Shown here in pieces: positions 51,507-59,046 of a stretch of 59,046 nucleotides of DNA (its first letter is position 1; each line of letters begins with the position of its first letter). The notes beneath the pieces are model-generated. The model ran no database searches. It had not been told where the DNA came from and saw only the letters and a program-made list of their open reading frames with translations. The position numbers and the translations under genes are program-made. Source of the DNA: Candidatus Marsarchaeota archaeon (lineage in GTDB: Archaea; Micrarchaeota; Micrarchaeia; Micrarchaeales; Micrarchaeaceae); NCBI GenBank assembly GCA_023485295.1, contig JAMCZQ010000003.1, forward strand, positions 1 to 59,046, read 5' to 3'.

Positions 51507-52319
51507 TCACTGCAGATTGTCCTTGAAGAAGTCTATAACCATGCGCCATGCGTCCTTGGCTGCTTTCTCATTGTATATCTGCGGCCTTGTGTCGTTGAAG
51601 AATGCATGATATGCATGCGGGTATACCTTTATTGTTGTAGGCTTCTTTGACTCTGTAAGTACTTTAACTAGCTCGTGCACTTTTGAGGTTATGCGCATGT
51701 CCTCGCCAGCGTATATGCCAAGCACCGCGTTCTTCACGTTTTTTGCCTTCTCTACAGGCTGTGGATTCTCGCCGTAGAATATCACAACTGCATCAACCTT
51801 GCCCGTGGAACCCAAGTTTATCGACATGCCCCCGCCAAAGCAGAAGCCTATGCTGCCTATCTTGCCGTTGACTTTAGGATGCTGGTTGAGGAAATCGACT
51901 GCGCTGGATAGGTACTGTGTAAAAAGCTCGGTGGGCCTGTTCATGAAAAGAGTCTGATAAACACTTGATATTGCCTTCTGGTCCTCCTGGCTGAGCTTTG
52001 CCATCTGCTCTGCCCTGTATGCCTCATCCCTCTGCTTTTCAGGAGGTATCGACATTATGAAGTTCATTGTCTTCATTATGCCTTCCTTTGTTATCGACTG
52101 AGAAAGCTTTTTGCTTGTGAAGAGATCCGGTGCAAGTACTACATAGCCCTGTGTAGAAAGCCTTTTCGCTACATCTCTTATATGGTCGTCAAGGCCAAAT
52201 ATCTCGTGTATTAGCACTATGCCAGGATGCTTGGCGTTGTCATCAGGAATAGCCAGAAATGCGCTTATTTCGTCGTTGTCAGCTGTCCTGTATTTCAAAT
52301 CTTCCGTCTTAAGCTCCAT
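51507..52319 (-). CDS. Dienelactone hydrolase family protein
   Basis: This 270-residue alpha/beta hydrolase has the complete triad: nucleophile Cys160 in GSIGFCFGGG, Asp207 in YAGEDMRI and His238 in HAYHAFFND. HEIFGLDDHIRDVAKRLSTQGYVVLAPDLF is the family N-terminal block. It may hydrolyse cyclic esters or act as a general esterase. It is a single gene, convergent with the membrane protein 8 nt away. Confidence 0.9.
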   Translation of the reverse strand: MELKTEDLKYRTADNDEISAFLAIPDDNAKHPGIVLIHEIFGLDDHIRDVAKRLSTQGYVVLAPDLFTSKKLSQSITKEGIMKTMNFIMSIPPEKQRDEAYRAEQMAKLSQEDQKAISSVYQTLFMNRPTELFTQYLSSAVDFLNQHPKVNGKIGSIGFCFGGGMSINLGSTGKVDAVVIFYGENPQPVEKAKNVKNAVLGIYAGEDMRITSKVHELVKVLTESKKPTTIKVYPHAYHAFFNDTRPQIYNEKAAKDAWRMVIDFFKDNLQ

Positions 52320-52456
52320 GCAAACACAATACTTATTGCCCGGTTAAATTTAATATGAGTTTCGCGGCAGATTTTGTAGAGCAATAAATTTGCCCGTAGC
52401 ACAAAATCAATAATAATCTAACATAGGTATAATTATTGCATTTTTAAAGTGGTTAG

Positions 52457-53911
52457 ATGGCAGACGATTTTAAGCTCGAAAAATTGAAAAAGCTGCAAGA
52501 GCATGGAATAAACCCTTATCCGTATTCCTTCAAGCAGAAAGCCCATGCGGAAGAGATAAAGAAGGATTACGCAAAATGGGAAGGAAAAAATACCAGCGTA
52601 GCTGGCAGAGCCGTTAGCATAAGGCACATGGGGCAGCTCTACTTCATCGACCTGCTTGACCAGAGCGGTAAGATACAGATACTTGCAGCGGCTAACATAA
52701 CGGAAAAAGAGTCATTTGAGCTGCTTGAGCTTATAGATTCCGGAGACATGCTTGGAGTAGAAGGCATGGTAAGCAAAACAAAAAAGGGAGAGATAAGCAT
52801 AGAGGCAAAAACAGTATCTATGCTTGGAAAGTCGCTGCGGCAGCTTCCTGAAAAGTTCCACGGTTTGAGTGACACTGAGCTAAGATACAGGAAAAGGTAC
52901 CTTGACCTTATTGCCAATCCTGAAGTAAGGAATTTCTTCACGGCAAGGGCAAGGATACTGAGCTTTCTGAGAAACTTCCTTGACAGCAGGGGCTATGTAG
53001 AATTCGAAACCCCGATACTCCAGCCCACTTACGGAGGCGCAAACGCACAGCCCTTCAAGACAGTGTACAATGCGCTGGACAGCGAGTTCTATCTCAGGAT
53101 ATCTGACGAGCTATACCTTAAGAGGCTCATAATAGGCGGCTTTGAGAAAGTATACGAGGTATCTAAGGATTTCAGGAACGAGGATATAGATTCTACGCAT
53201 AACCCCGAGTTCACCCAAATAGAATTTTACGAGGCTTACAAAGACTACAACGACTTTATGGAAATGACTGAGGAAATGCTTTCAACGCTTGTAAAGGAGC
53301 TGTTCGGCACGCACAAGGTCAAATACCAGGGCAAAGAGCTCAACTTCGAGCCGCCGTTCAAGAGGATCTACTGGGTAGAGGAGATAAAGAAGAAAACGGG
53401 CATAAACCTTGCTGATCTCACTGATGAAGAAGCCAAGGAGATAGCCAAGAAGGAGAAGCTTGAGATAGGCATAGTAAACGCATACCACGTTGCGGATGCG
53501 CTTTTCGACAAATACATCAAGCCAGAGCTTTTTGACCCTGCTTTCGTTCTTGATTTTCCGGCTTACATGTGCCCGCTAACAAAGGACAAGCGCGGCAACC
53601 CAAAGCTTAGCGAGAGGTTTGAGCTTTACTTAGCAGGCAAGGAGGATGCCAACTGCTATTCAGAGCTCACTGACCCGATAGAGCAGAAAAAGAAGTTCGA
53701 GGAGCAGGATGCTGAAAGAAGGAAGGGCGATGCAGAAGCGCCGCCAAGCGATGAGGATTTCCTTGAAGCAATAGAATACGGCATGCCACCGACAGCAGGA
53801 CTTGGCATTGCCATAGACAGGCTGGCAATGATACTCACTGACAACGTATCGATAAAGGAAGTGCTCCCGTTTCCTGCAGTAAGGCCGCTGACGCAGGATA
53901 AAAATGGCTAA
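52457..53911 (+). CDS. lysS: Lysyl-tRNA synthetase, class II
   Basis: This 484-residue enzyme charges tRNA-Lys. The N-terminal OB fold (about 45-130) binds the anticodon; the catalytic core has motif 2 (EVSKDFRNEDIDSTHNPEFTQIEFYEAY) and motif 3 (GLGIAIDRLAMILTD). Many archaea use the unrelated class I enzyme, so this bacterial/eukaryotic-type form is notable, though it is found in scattered archaea. The gene begins at an ATG after a short AT-rich region. Confidence 0.95.
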   Translation: MADDFKLEKLKKLQEHGINPYPYSFKQKAHAEEIKKDYAKWEGKNTSVAGRAVSIRHMGQLYFIDLLDQSGKIQILAAANITEKESFELLELIDSGDMLGVEGMVSKTKKGEISIEAKTVSMLGKSLRQLPEKFHGLSDTELRYRKRYLDLIANPEVRNFFTARARILSFLRNFLDSRGYVEFETPILQPTYGGANAQPFKTVYNALDSEFYLRISDELYLKRLIIGGFEKVYEVSKDFRNEDIDSTHNPEFTQIEFYEAYKDYNDFMEMTEEMLSTLVKELFGTHKVKYQGKELNFEPPFKRIYWVEEIKKKTGINLADLTDEEAKEIAKKEKLEIGIVNAYHVADALFDKYIKPELFDPAFVLDFPAYMCPLTKDKRGNPKLSERFELYLAGKEDANCYSELTDPIEQKKKFEEQDAERRKGDAEAPPSDEDFLEAIEYGMPPTAGLGIAIDRLAMILTDNVSIKEVLPFPAVRPLTQDKNG

Positions 53912-54089
53912 GAATCCCATGCATAGGTACGTGGCAGAAACCGCCTCCACATTTGAAGAATTCTGCAGGCGCAATAGCCTTTACCTCAGTAATGCCAAAG
54001 CCAGGCGCAAATGCATGTTGAAAAGCCGTCAGTTCCCATTAGTTGGGGCATGCCATAATGGGGCGGAATATTCTAGTTGCATTCTGTAA
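53904..54089 (+). CDS. Possible 61-residue ORF overlapping the lysS end
   Basis: This frame starts 8 bp before the lysS stop and encodes MAKNPMHRYVAETASTFEEF and continues with a Cys- and Arg-rich part. No ribosome binding site of its own is clear, although coupling to lysS is possible. I recognise no family. It may be a chance frame in the gap before tRNA-Ser(GGA). Confidence 0.25.
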   Translation: MAKNPMHRYVAETASTFEEFCRRNSLYLSNAKARRKCMLKSRQFPLVGACHNGAEYSSCIL

Positions 54090-54116
54090 AGACAGAGCTC
54101 GATGATTATGCAGTTT

Positions 54117-54141
54117 ATGGAAGGTTATAAAAAGCTTCCAT
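54117..54141 (+). promoter_or_regulatory. TATA box inside a 7-bp inverted repeat
   Basis: ATGGAAG (54117-54123) and CTTCCAT (54135-54141) form an inverted repeat with an 11-bp spacer that contains the TATA-like TTATAAAAA. A transcript from it would start near 54155, about 85 nt before tRNA-Ser(GGA), and could run into uS13. A regulator gripping the two arms would cover the TATA box. Confidence 0.45.
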
Positions 54142-54241
54142 CAAAAATATAGGTGCAATACAATAGGAGCTATTGGCATATTTTCAGCATGAAGAAAAAG
54201 CAAAGATTAAATTATTAGTGTGTTAGAATTATAGCTTGAAT

Positions 54242-54357
54242 GCCAGGGTGGCGGAAACCGGTAACGCGTACGCCTGGAGATTTATATACCTGCAAGCGTA
54301 TGGCTCACTGAGCCTTCTGGGTTCAAATGCTTTATGCTGAATATCCCAGCCCTGGCG
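54242..54357 (+). tRNA. tRNA-Ser(GGA) with two introns (37/38 and 59/60)
   Basis: This is a class II tRNA: acceptor GCCAGGG/CCCTGGC, G73, D-stem GCG/CGC, anticodon stem TACGC/GCGTA, and a long variable arm with stem GGCTC/GAGCC. Loop CTGGAGA (anticodon GGA) forms after removing 15 nt at 54280-54294. The T-arm CTGGG-TTCAAAT-CCCAG forms after removing 16 nt at 54328-54343. For the T-loop intron the splice motif is ideal: exon TTCA (54-57) pairs with intron TGAA, with 3-nt bulges on both sides, an inner hairpin GC-TTTAT-GC and the T-stem outside. For the 37/38 intron the central helix has three pairs and a U-U mismatch. The uS13 start lies 12 nt after the tRNA. Confidence 0.92.
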
Positions 54358-54369
54358 TTTGGTGTTAAA

Positions 54370-54927
54370 ATGGCTGAAGAAAAAGGCGCGCAAGGCGCAG
54401 AGAAGCAACATGGCAGAAAAGAGACTGCCGCCAAGGCAACCTCCATAATAAGGATTGCCGGGAAAGACGTCAATGGAGAGCTGAGCCTGCGCAGAGCCAT
54501 AGATGAAGTCAAAGGCATAGGCTCTAGCATGGCAAACGCACTTAGCTTTGCAGCCGACAAGAAGCTTGGCTTGAGCCCAGACACGAAAATAGGGTCGCTG
54601 GCAGAAGACAAGATATCGGCACTGGAGGAGCTGATAAAGAATCCGGCCAAGTTTGGCATCCCAACATACATGCTCAACCACAGGAAAAACTTCGAGACCG
54701 GCTTGGATGCACATTTTGTCGGGAACGACCTAATATTCGCGAACAGGCAGGACATTGCAAGGGAAGTTACGCTTAGGACATGGCGCGGCATGAGGCACCA
54801 ATACGGCCAGAAGGTACGCGGGCAGCACACGCGCTCGACAGGAAGGACTGGCGCCACTGTTGGCGTTACAAAGAAGTCTGTTGCAAAGCCTGGTGCACCT
54901 GCGGGCAAAGAAGAGAAAAAGAAATGA
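54370..54927 (+). CDS. rps13: Ribosomal protein uS13
   Basis: This protein of about 185 residues starts from the ATG at 54370, with GGTG just before it. The core shows IIRIAGKDVNGELSLRRAIDEVKGIG and RTWRGMRHQYGQKVRGQHTRSTGRTG. An N-terminal Glu/Gln/Lys-rich extension and a Lys-rich C-terminal tail are present. The longer frame upstream overlaps the tRNA and is rejected. It heads uS13-uS4-uS11. Confidence 0.95.
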   Translation: MAEEKGAQGAEKQHGRKETAAKATSIIRIAGKDVNGELSLRRAIDEVKGIGSSMANALSFAADKKLGLSPDTKIGSLAEDKISALEELIKNPAKFGIPTYMLNHRKNFETGLDAHFVGNDLIFANRQDIAREVTLRTWRGMRHQYGQKVRGQHTRSTGRTGATVGVTKKSVAKPGAPAGKEEKKK

Positions 54928-54939
54928 TAGAGTGATTTT

Positions 54940-55503
54940 TTGGGATCGCCTAAAAGGAACAGGAGAAAATTTGACAAGCCAAAAGACATATGGAACCTTT
55001 CTAGGATTAATGCAGACAACGCCCTGATAAAGGAATACGGCTTAAAGAGCATGAGCGAGCTTTGGAAGGTGCAGAGCGAGCTTAGCAGAATCAGGGGCAA
55101 CGTAAGGCTTCTGCTGTCAGGCATTTCAAACGGCGAAGAGATAGAGAAGAAGCTTAAGGACAGGCTTGAAAGGCTTGGCGTCATAGCTCCTGAAACTCCG
55201 CTTGAAAAGCTTCTTGAGCTTAAGGAAAGCTCGCTGCTTGACAGAAGGCTGCAGTCGGTGGTGTTCAAGAAAGGCATGGCCAAAAGCATGAAGCAGGCAA
55301 GGCAGCTCATAACGCATGGCTTTATATCGATAAATGGCACGCGGATGAATATCCCTGGCTACCTTGTCAATGTAAGCGACGAGCCCAAGATAGGTTTTTA
55401 CAAGCCTATAGACCTTGGTTCTGCAAGCGATAAGGCAGCAGCTGAAGCGCAGGCCCAGGATACAGGCAAGGAAGCCGAAGTGGCCGAAGCAGCTACAGAG
55501 TAA
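54940..55503 (+). CDS. rps4: Ribosomal protein uS4
   Basis: This 187-residue protein starts at TTG 54940, giving GSPKRNRRKFDKPKDIW. The S4 RNA-binding domain is LQSVVFKKGMAKSMKQARQLITHGFISINGTRMNIPGYLV. The C-terminal tail is Ala/Glu rich. It follows uS13 by 12 nt. The rare TTG start is consistent with the other non-ATG starts in this window. Confidence 0.94.
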   Translation: MGSPKRNRRKFDKPKDIWNLSRINADNALIKEYGLKSMSELWKVQSELSRIRGNVRLLLSGISNGEEIEKKLKDRLERLGVIAPETPLEKLLELKESSLLDRRLQSVVFKKGMAKSMKQARQLITHGFISINGTRMNIPGYLVNVSDEPKIGFYKPIDLGSASDKAAAEAQAQDTGKEAEVAEAATE

Positions 55504-55508
55504 TTTGA

Positions 55509-56006
55509 TTGGTGATTTTTACGGCAAAAAAAGCAGCGCAAGAAAAAACTGCAGAAAAGCAGAAGAAAGAAGTAGTGTCATACGAAGCCAAGGCCATGGA
55601 GGAATCAAAGACCAAGGCAAGGCCGGAAAGATGGGCAGTGGCCCACGTCTATTCGTCAAAAAACGACACGATAATAACGCTTACTGATATCAGCGGCTCC
55701 GAAACCATAGCTGTTGGGAGCGGCGGCATGATGGTAAACACCGATTCGCAGGAAGGCTCGCCATATGCTGCTATGCAGGCAGCGTACAAAGTGGCTGCTG
55801 CTGCAAAGGAAAAGGGCATAACGAACATCAACATAGACATAAGGGCGCCAGGGGGCCACAATTCGAAGACGCCAGGGCCCGGAGCTCAGGCTGTCGTGCG
55901 CGTTCTCGCAAGGAGTGGCCTTAGGGTAAACAGGATTAAGGACGTTACGCCAATACCGACAGACACAACAAGGAGGGCAGGAGGCAAGAGAGGAAGGCGT
56001 GTGTAA
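55509..56006 (+). CDS. rps11: Ribosomal protein uS11
   Basis: This protein of about 165 residues has the core [32 protein letters not shown] and [31 protein letters not shown] of uS11, ending with [11 protein letters not shown]. No ATG fits the N terminus. The candidates are TTG at 55509 and GTG at 55512, and GTGAT overlaps the latter as a possible ribosome binding site. Expected next genes (rpoD, eL18, uL13) are not here; Csl4 follows instead. Confidence 0.93.
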   Translation: MVIFTAKKAAQEKTAEKQKKEVVSYEAKAMEESKTKARPERWAVAHVYSSKNDTIITLTDISGSETIAVGSGGMMVNTDSQEGSPYAAMQAAYKVAAAAKEKGITNINIDIRAPGGHNSKTPGPGAQAVVRVLARSGLRVNRIKDVTPIPTDTTRRAGGKRGRRV

Positions 56007-56073
56007 TCGCGCTTCCCAAATCACATGGTTTTAAGCATTTGCTATGCATACTTTATATCAATGGCAGGTAAAC

Positions 56074-56724
56074 ATGGTGCAGCAATCAGATTCTAAGGTG
56101 GTTTTCCCTGGAGACAGGCTGTCGCTAGAGGAAGAGTTCCTCCCGGAAAACAACGTTTATGTTGAAAACGGTGCAGTCTATTCGTCTGTTTTCGGGAAAC
56201 AGAAGATAGCCGAAGGCAGGATAAGCGTTGAAAGCGCAGTCAGGGACATAAACAAGATGCACAGGGGCATGTACGTCGTAGGCAGCGTTGTAGGCGTGCT
56301 AAAAAGCGTGCTTTTCCTTGAGCTTGAAAATTTTGTGGTAAAAAATATGGAATTCATAGCGGGAAAAGATGGCAAGATTGTCCTCTCCTCGCGCCCGCCA
56401 AGGGGAAGGATGGAGCATGGCCACGACCAGCACAGGACCGAGCAGAAGCCTGCAGAGCTTGGTGACATCGTATTGAGCAAGATAATAATGGACGATCCGG
56501 ACATATTTACATTAAGCGTAAGGGATGATGTGTGCGGAGTTGTGTACGCGTTGTGCGAAAACTGCGGCAATCTTATGCATCTCGAGAAGCATGGCAGCGG
56601 CTTGTACTGCAGCGAATGCAAAAGGGTCTCGCATAGAAAAGTGAGCAGCCTTTATGGAAACGCTGCAGCTATAGAAAAGCTGATGCTTGAAAACGCAGAG
56701 ATAAAGCACGATGCAGAGAGATGA
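56074..56724 (+). CDS. csl4: Exosome subunit Csl4-like
   Basis: This protein has about 216 residues from the ATG at 56074. It has an N-terminal VVFPGDRLSLEEEF, a central S1-type domain (RGMYVVGSVVGVLKSVLFLELENF) and a C-terminal zinc ribbon (CENCGNLM and CSECKRVSHRKVSSLYGN). Csl4 caps the archaeal RNA exosome and selects RNA for 3'-5' decay or tailing. An in-frame ATG 10 codons earlier is less likely. It is followed by rpoL. Confidence 0.9.
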   Translation: MVQQSDSKVVFPGDRLSLEEEFLPENNVYVENGAVYSSVFGKQKIAEGRISVESAVRDINKMHRGMYVVGSVVGVLKSVLFLELENFVVKNMEFIAGKDGKIVLSSRPPRGRMEHGHDQHRTEQKPAELGDIVLSKIIMDDPDIFTLSVRDDVCGVVYALCENCGNLMHLEKHGSGLYCSECKRVSHRKVSSLYGNAAAIEKLMLENAEIKHDAER

Positions 56725-56728
56725 TCAA

Positions 56729-57004
56729 ATGGCAGATGTAAAGGTTATTAAAAACGAAAGCAAAGAGCTTGTACTGGAATTTGACGATGGCGATACAACA
56801 ATACCAGACCTGATTGCGGCTGAGCTCTCAGAAATGGGCGATGTTACGTTTACAGGTGTGACAAAGGATCATCCTGAAGTCGGGAAGCCACAGCTGGTAA
56901 TAAAGACCAACAGGAAAAAGGCTTCTGAAGTGCTTGAAAAAGCGCTTGAAAACATAGACGCGCAGATAGACAAGATAAAGGAAGGCATAAACGCAAAGCA
57001 GTGA
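56729..57004 (+). CDS. rpoL: RNA polymerase subunit L
   Basis: This 91-residue subunit (Rpb11/AC19 type) pairs with RpoD in the assembly platform. It starts at ATG 56729, with GATGATC 3 nt upstream. Typical segments are LVLEFDDGDTTIPDLIAAELSEMGDV and DHPEVGKPQLVIKTNRKKASEVLEKAL. It is 4 nt after csl4; csl4-rpoL neighbours are common in archaea. Confidence 0.93.
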   Translation: MADVKVIKNESKELVLEFDDGDTTIPDLIAAELSEMGDVTFTGVTKDHPEVGKPQLVIKTNRKKASEVLEKALENIDAQIDKIKEGINAKQ

Positions 57005-57046
57005 TACTGCAAAGCGATAAATCTTTTTCTTTGCATATTCATATGT

Positions 57047-57607
57047 ATGAAGGAGGGGGTAAGGTTCCTTGCAGTTGCAAGCGGGCCTATCTACGAAAGA
57101 AAAAAGAAGGAGACATTACTTGTAGGGGTAATCGGAAGGATGGGCGTAATAGAGGGAATCCTTTCAGACAGAGTCGATATTGATGGAAACAATGCGGCGC
57201 AGAAGATAGCCAAGATGGCGCGCAAATCGCGTTTCTGCGACCAGATAAAGGCGGTTGCAATCAATGGGATAGCGATTGCAGGGCTCAATGTTGTTGACGT
57301 GAAAACGCTTGAAAGAAGACTGGGCGTGCCGGTAGTCATAATAACTAGAAAAAAACCTGATTTCAAAGCTTTGGAGAAAGCAATCATGAATCCCAAAGAT
57401 AAAGATGCAGATTCGGCAAGAGGCAAGGTTGAAATTGTAAAGATGCTCAATTTAGAAAGACCGTTCAGAAAAGCAGGGGGATTCTACGTACAGGCCGACA
57501 ATAGAATTAACTATGGCAAAGGAGTGGCTACCGCATTCGAACTGCTTAGGATAGCGCACATGATTGCAAACGGGGTCAGCACAGGAATCTCAAAAGGAAG
57601 GATATGA
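57047..57607 (+). CDS. DUF99 family protein
   Basis: This 186-residue archaeal protein of the DUF99 family has a nuclease-V-like fold and no proven activity. Family segments: TLLVGVIGRMGVIEGILSDRVDIDGNNAAQKIA, AVAINGIAIAGLNVVDVKTLERRLGVPVVIITRKKP and ANGVSTGISKGRI. It lies 42 nt after rpoL and before a HExxH protein on the same strand. Confidence 0.85.
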   Translation: MKEGVRFLAVASGPIYERKKKETLLVGVIGRMGVIEGILSDRVDIDGNNAAQKIAKMARKSRFCDQIKAVAINGIAIAGLNVVDVKTLERRLGVPVVIITRKKPDFKALEKAIMNPKDKDADSARGKVEIVKMLNLERPFRKAGGFYVQADNRINYGKGVATAFELLRIAHMIANGVSTGISKGRI

Positions 57608-57657
57608 CGGCCATGTTTTAATAAGCTATGATTGTTCATATTGAATTGGGCGTTCTG

Positions 57658-58260
57658 ATGGTTCCGGAGATAATTTTTAAGTACAGCGGGTTATACGCAT
57701 CCGCGATATTCAACAATGCATTTATGTACTCAAGGGAATTCGTAGAAAATGTGACTAAAAACTCCAATGATGCCATACCCATATATACAGGGTTTTGGAA
57801 GCCGCATGGTAACAGGATACTTGGGACTCTCTCTGAGATCACCGACATAGAATGGCGCGAAAAGACGATAGTGGCATACGTATTGGACCAGTGCAGGGGC
57901 TATTCCAGCCCCCTGACGATAAGGGCAGGGCTTAACGAGAAGGACTTTTTATATACAATGGTCCATGAGCTCACGCACAGAATATTTGATCAGAAAGAGG
58001 GCAGCACAGATAATTACAATAAATGGCTAAATGAAAGATACCCAAATGTAGACAGGCTTGTAAGAAACCACATTATCGTACACGCGGTCGATACGGCCCT
58101 ATACCTAAAGCTTTTCACCAAAGAGGAGCTTGAAGAGCAGCGAAGACTCGATGAAACAAAGAAATTTGGAGAACCTTATGTCAAGGCTTGGAAAATAGTT
58201 GACAAAGAGGGCTACGAGAACATAATAAGCACAGTAAATGGCAGAAACGCAAAAAATTAA
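57658..58260 (+). CDS. HExxH hypothetical protein
   Basis: This protein of about 200 residues has MVHELTHRIFDQKEG, a HExxH zinc helix, near residue 102, and an acidic helical C terminus that includes HAVDTALYLKLF. It could be a metallopeptidase or a former one. There is no signal peptide. A TATA-like TTTTAATAA near 57614 suits a start at the ATG 57658 better than at 57628. It is unrelated by sequence to the zincin at 431-1300, apart from the motif. Confidence 0.65.
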   Translation: MVPEIIFKYSGLYASAIFNNAFMYSREFVENVTKNSNDAIPIYTGFWKPHGNRILGTLSEITDIEWREKTIVAYVLDQCRGYSSPLTIRAGLNEKDFLYTMVHELTHRIFDQKEGSTDNYNKWLNERYPNVDRLVRNHIIVHAVDTALYLKLFTKEELEEQRRLDETKKFGEPYVKAWKIVDKEGYENIISTVNGRNAKN

Positions 58261-58326
58261 ACTATTTGTTATGCTGCTGAATGCAGATTACGCATTCGCA
58301 GATTGGATAAGCGCTCACCTGGAAAG

Positions 58327-58336
58327 TTTTTAAAAG
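58327..58336 (+). promoter_or_regulatory. Upstream TATA-like box for the rRNA gene
   Basis: TTTTTAAAAG is a possible second (upstream) rRNA promoter, about 250 bp before the 16S start. Confidence 0.3.
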
Positions 58337-58407
58337 ATTTCAGATAGTGACAGTTAGACGCGTGCAAGAATCCGCATATCGCAGCAGACGATGCAAACAT
58401 AATAAGG

Positions 58408-58415
58408 TATAAATA
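58408..58415 (+). promoter_or_regulatory. TATA box for the rRNA gene
   Basis: TATAAATA inside AAGGTATAAATACTTTG is the best TATA element in the gap 58261-58582. It predicts a start near 58438 and a leader of about 145 nt. Short hairpins follow, such as ATGCA-GTTT-TGCAT near 58475-58488 and GCAAT/ATTGC around 58538-58559, which could belong to the pre-rRNA processing stem. Confidence 0.6.
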
Positions 58416-58582
58416 CTTTGTCCTTAAAAACAATAATGCTTGTTGTGGTTATTTTGGACCATTATTTGTTCCGATGCAGTTTTGCATACTTAATATGAAA
58501 ATTCCTGCTTGGAATTGGATGCAGTCTTGAGGAGTGCAATAAGGTACCGACAATTGCAATAAATGGCCAATCTCCAACATCG

Positions 58583-59046
58583 ATTCCAGTCGATGCTGCT
58601 GGAGGACACTGCTATCAGATTTCGACAGCCATGCAAGTCTGTTCAACGACTTCGTTGGACGGCGTACGGCTCAGTAACACGTAGTCAACCTACCGTAAAG
58701 AGGAGGATACCCATGGGAAACTGTGGCTAATACTCCATAGGCTAGGACATCTGGAAGGAGTTCTAACTTAAAGGGGCATGAATTGGAGTGCTTTCGCTTT
58801 ACGATGGGGCTGCGGCGGATCAGGCAGATGGCGGGGTAACGGCCCACCATACCTATAACCCGTAGGGGATGTGGGAGCATAAGCCCCGAGAAGGGCACTG
58901 AGACAAGGGCCCTAGCGCTACGGCGTGCAGCAGGCGCGCAAACTCCACAATGCGCGAAAGCGTGATGGGGGGAATCTGAGCGGTTCACTTTGTGAACCTT
59001 TTGCCAAGTATAGCAAGCTTGGCGAATAAGTGCTGGGCAAGACCGG
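58583..59046 (+). rRNA. 16S rRNA, 5' part (runs off the window)
   Basis: The first 464 nt or so of a small-subunit rRNA gene. It begins ATTCCAGTCGATGCTGCTGG, the counterpart of the archaeal ATTCCGGTTGATCCTGCCGG, and then shows CCATGCAAGTC, GGCTCAGTAACACGTAG, GGTAACGGCCCACC, CACTGAGACAAGGG, GCAGCAGGCGCG and AAGTGCTGGGCAAGACCGG, which ends just before the universal 530-loop sequence. Several normally conserved bases differ, as in DPANN/ARMAN rRNAs. Open frames on either strand inside it are not genes. Confidence 0.95.

Noticed and set aside
54334-54369. Longer N terminus for uS13
   Set aside because: These codons fall in the T-loop intron and acceptor stem of tRNA-Ser(GGA).
58449-58988. Minus-strand frames inside the rRNA region
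   Set aside because: They overlap clear 16S rRNA or its leader and have no protein-like pattern.

Overview
The window is from an archaeal chromosome, most likely a small-genome DPANN archaeon close to Micrarchaeota (ARMAN-2 type). The archaeal markers are eukaryote-like ribosomal proteins (eS4, eL19, eL32, P0/P1), Rnp1, Csl4, RpoL, TFS-like and MBF1 factors, FEN-1, PriS, Lhr and EndoQ. Further support comes from TATA-box promoters, GGTGA-type ribosome binding sites, and tRNAs interrupted by short introns at unusual positions. The 5' part of a very divergent archaeal 16S rRNA gene closes the window. Superoxide dismutase and a peroxiredoxin suggest exposure to oxygen. The Micrarchaeota placement is my inference from gene content and the 16S reading, not from a search.

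Layout. 1-6.5 kb: a zincin-like protein, a TFS-like zinc-ribbon protein, SOD, an MFS carrier with an HPP-family membrane protein and TruD, and two overlapping HIT-family genes. 6.5-11.6 kb: tRNA-Ser(CGA) with an intron at 30/31, a membrane glycosyltransferase, DUF424, NAC, an FtsJ-type methyltransferase, a GTP cyclohydrolase II homologue, a ribbon-helix-helix protein and tRNA-Ala(UGC). 11.7-16.6 kb: a Lys/Ala-rich basic protein, a beta-CASP ribonuclease behind a G-less leader, a coiled-coil protein, a GT4 glycosyltransferase, and uL15-uL30 cut off from the rest of their operon. 16.7-17.8 kb: peroxiredoxin and an Lrp-type regulator, divergent, with two perfect palindromes between them. 17.8-25.6 kb: a DNA-repair island (XthA, GNAT, EndoQ, Nudix, Nth), then type 2 IPP isomerase, small proteins, an Hsp20-like protein, FEN-1 and MBF1. 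25.7-31.2 kb: site-2 protease, the phosphoesterase-Lhr helicase pair and a ferredoxin.

31.3-38.8 kb is an archaeal spc-type ribosomal operon on the minus strand (rnp1-uS17-uL14-uL24-eS4-uL5-uS14-uS8-uL6-eL32-eL19-uL18-uS5) preceded by two membrane-protein genes. 38.9-42.9 kb is the least conventional stretch: three small proteins, a candidate H/ACA-like RNA, an AT-rich block, an Lrp-like regulator with a 25-bp piece of its 3' end repeated downstream, and PriS. 42.9-46.2 kb: HAD, a DUF45 peptidase and the uL1-P0-P1 genes. 46.3-51.5 kb: a 1,419-residue surface protein with two six-repeat YVTN propellers, and a divergent polytopic membrane protein. 51.5-58.3 kb: dienelactone hydrolase, class II LysRS, tRNA-Ser(GGA) with two introns directly ahead of uS13-uS4-uS11, then Csl4, RpoL, DUF99 and a HExxH protein. 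58.3-59.0 kb: rRNA promoter region and the start of 16S rRNA.

Most genes are housekeeping: translation, tRNA and RNA processing, and DNA repair and replication tied to PCNA (PIP-like tails on EndoQ and FEN-1). The best leads for new biology are the RNA features (three short tRNA introns with readable splice motifs, and the H/ACA-like hairpin), the GTP cyclohydrolase II homologue with an altered active site, the HIT protein with an altered triad, the palindromes by the peroxiredoxin, the regulator locus with its direct repeat, and several small or unknown genes. I see no CRISPR array, insertion sequence or prophage.
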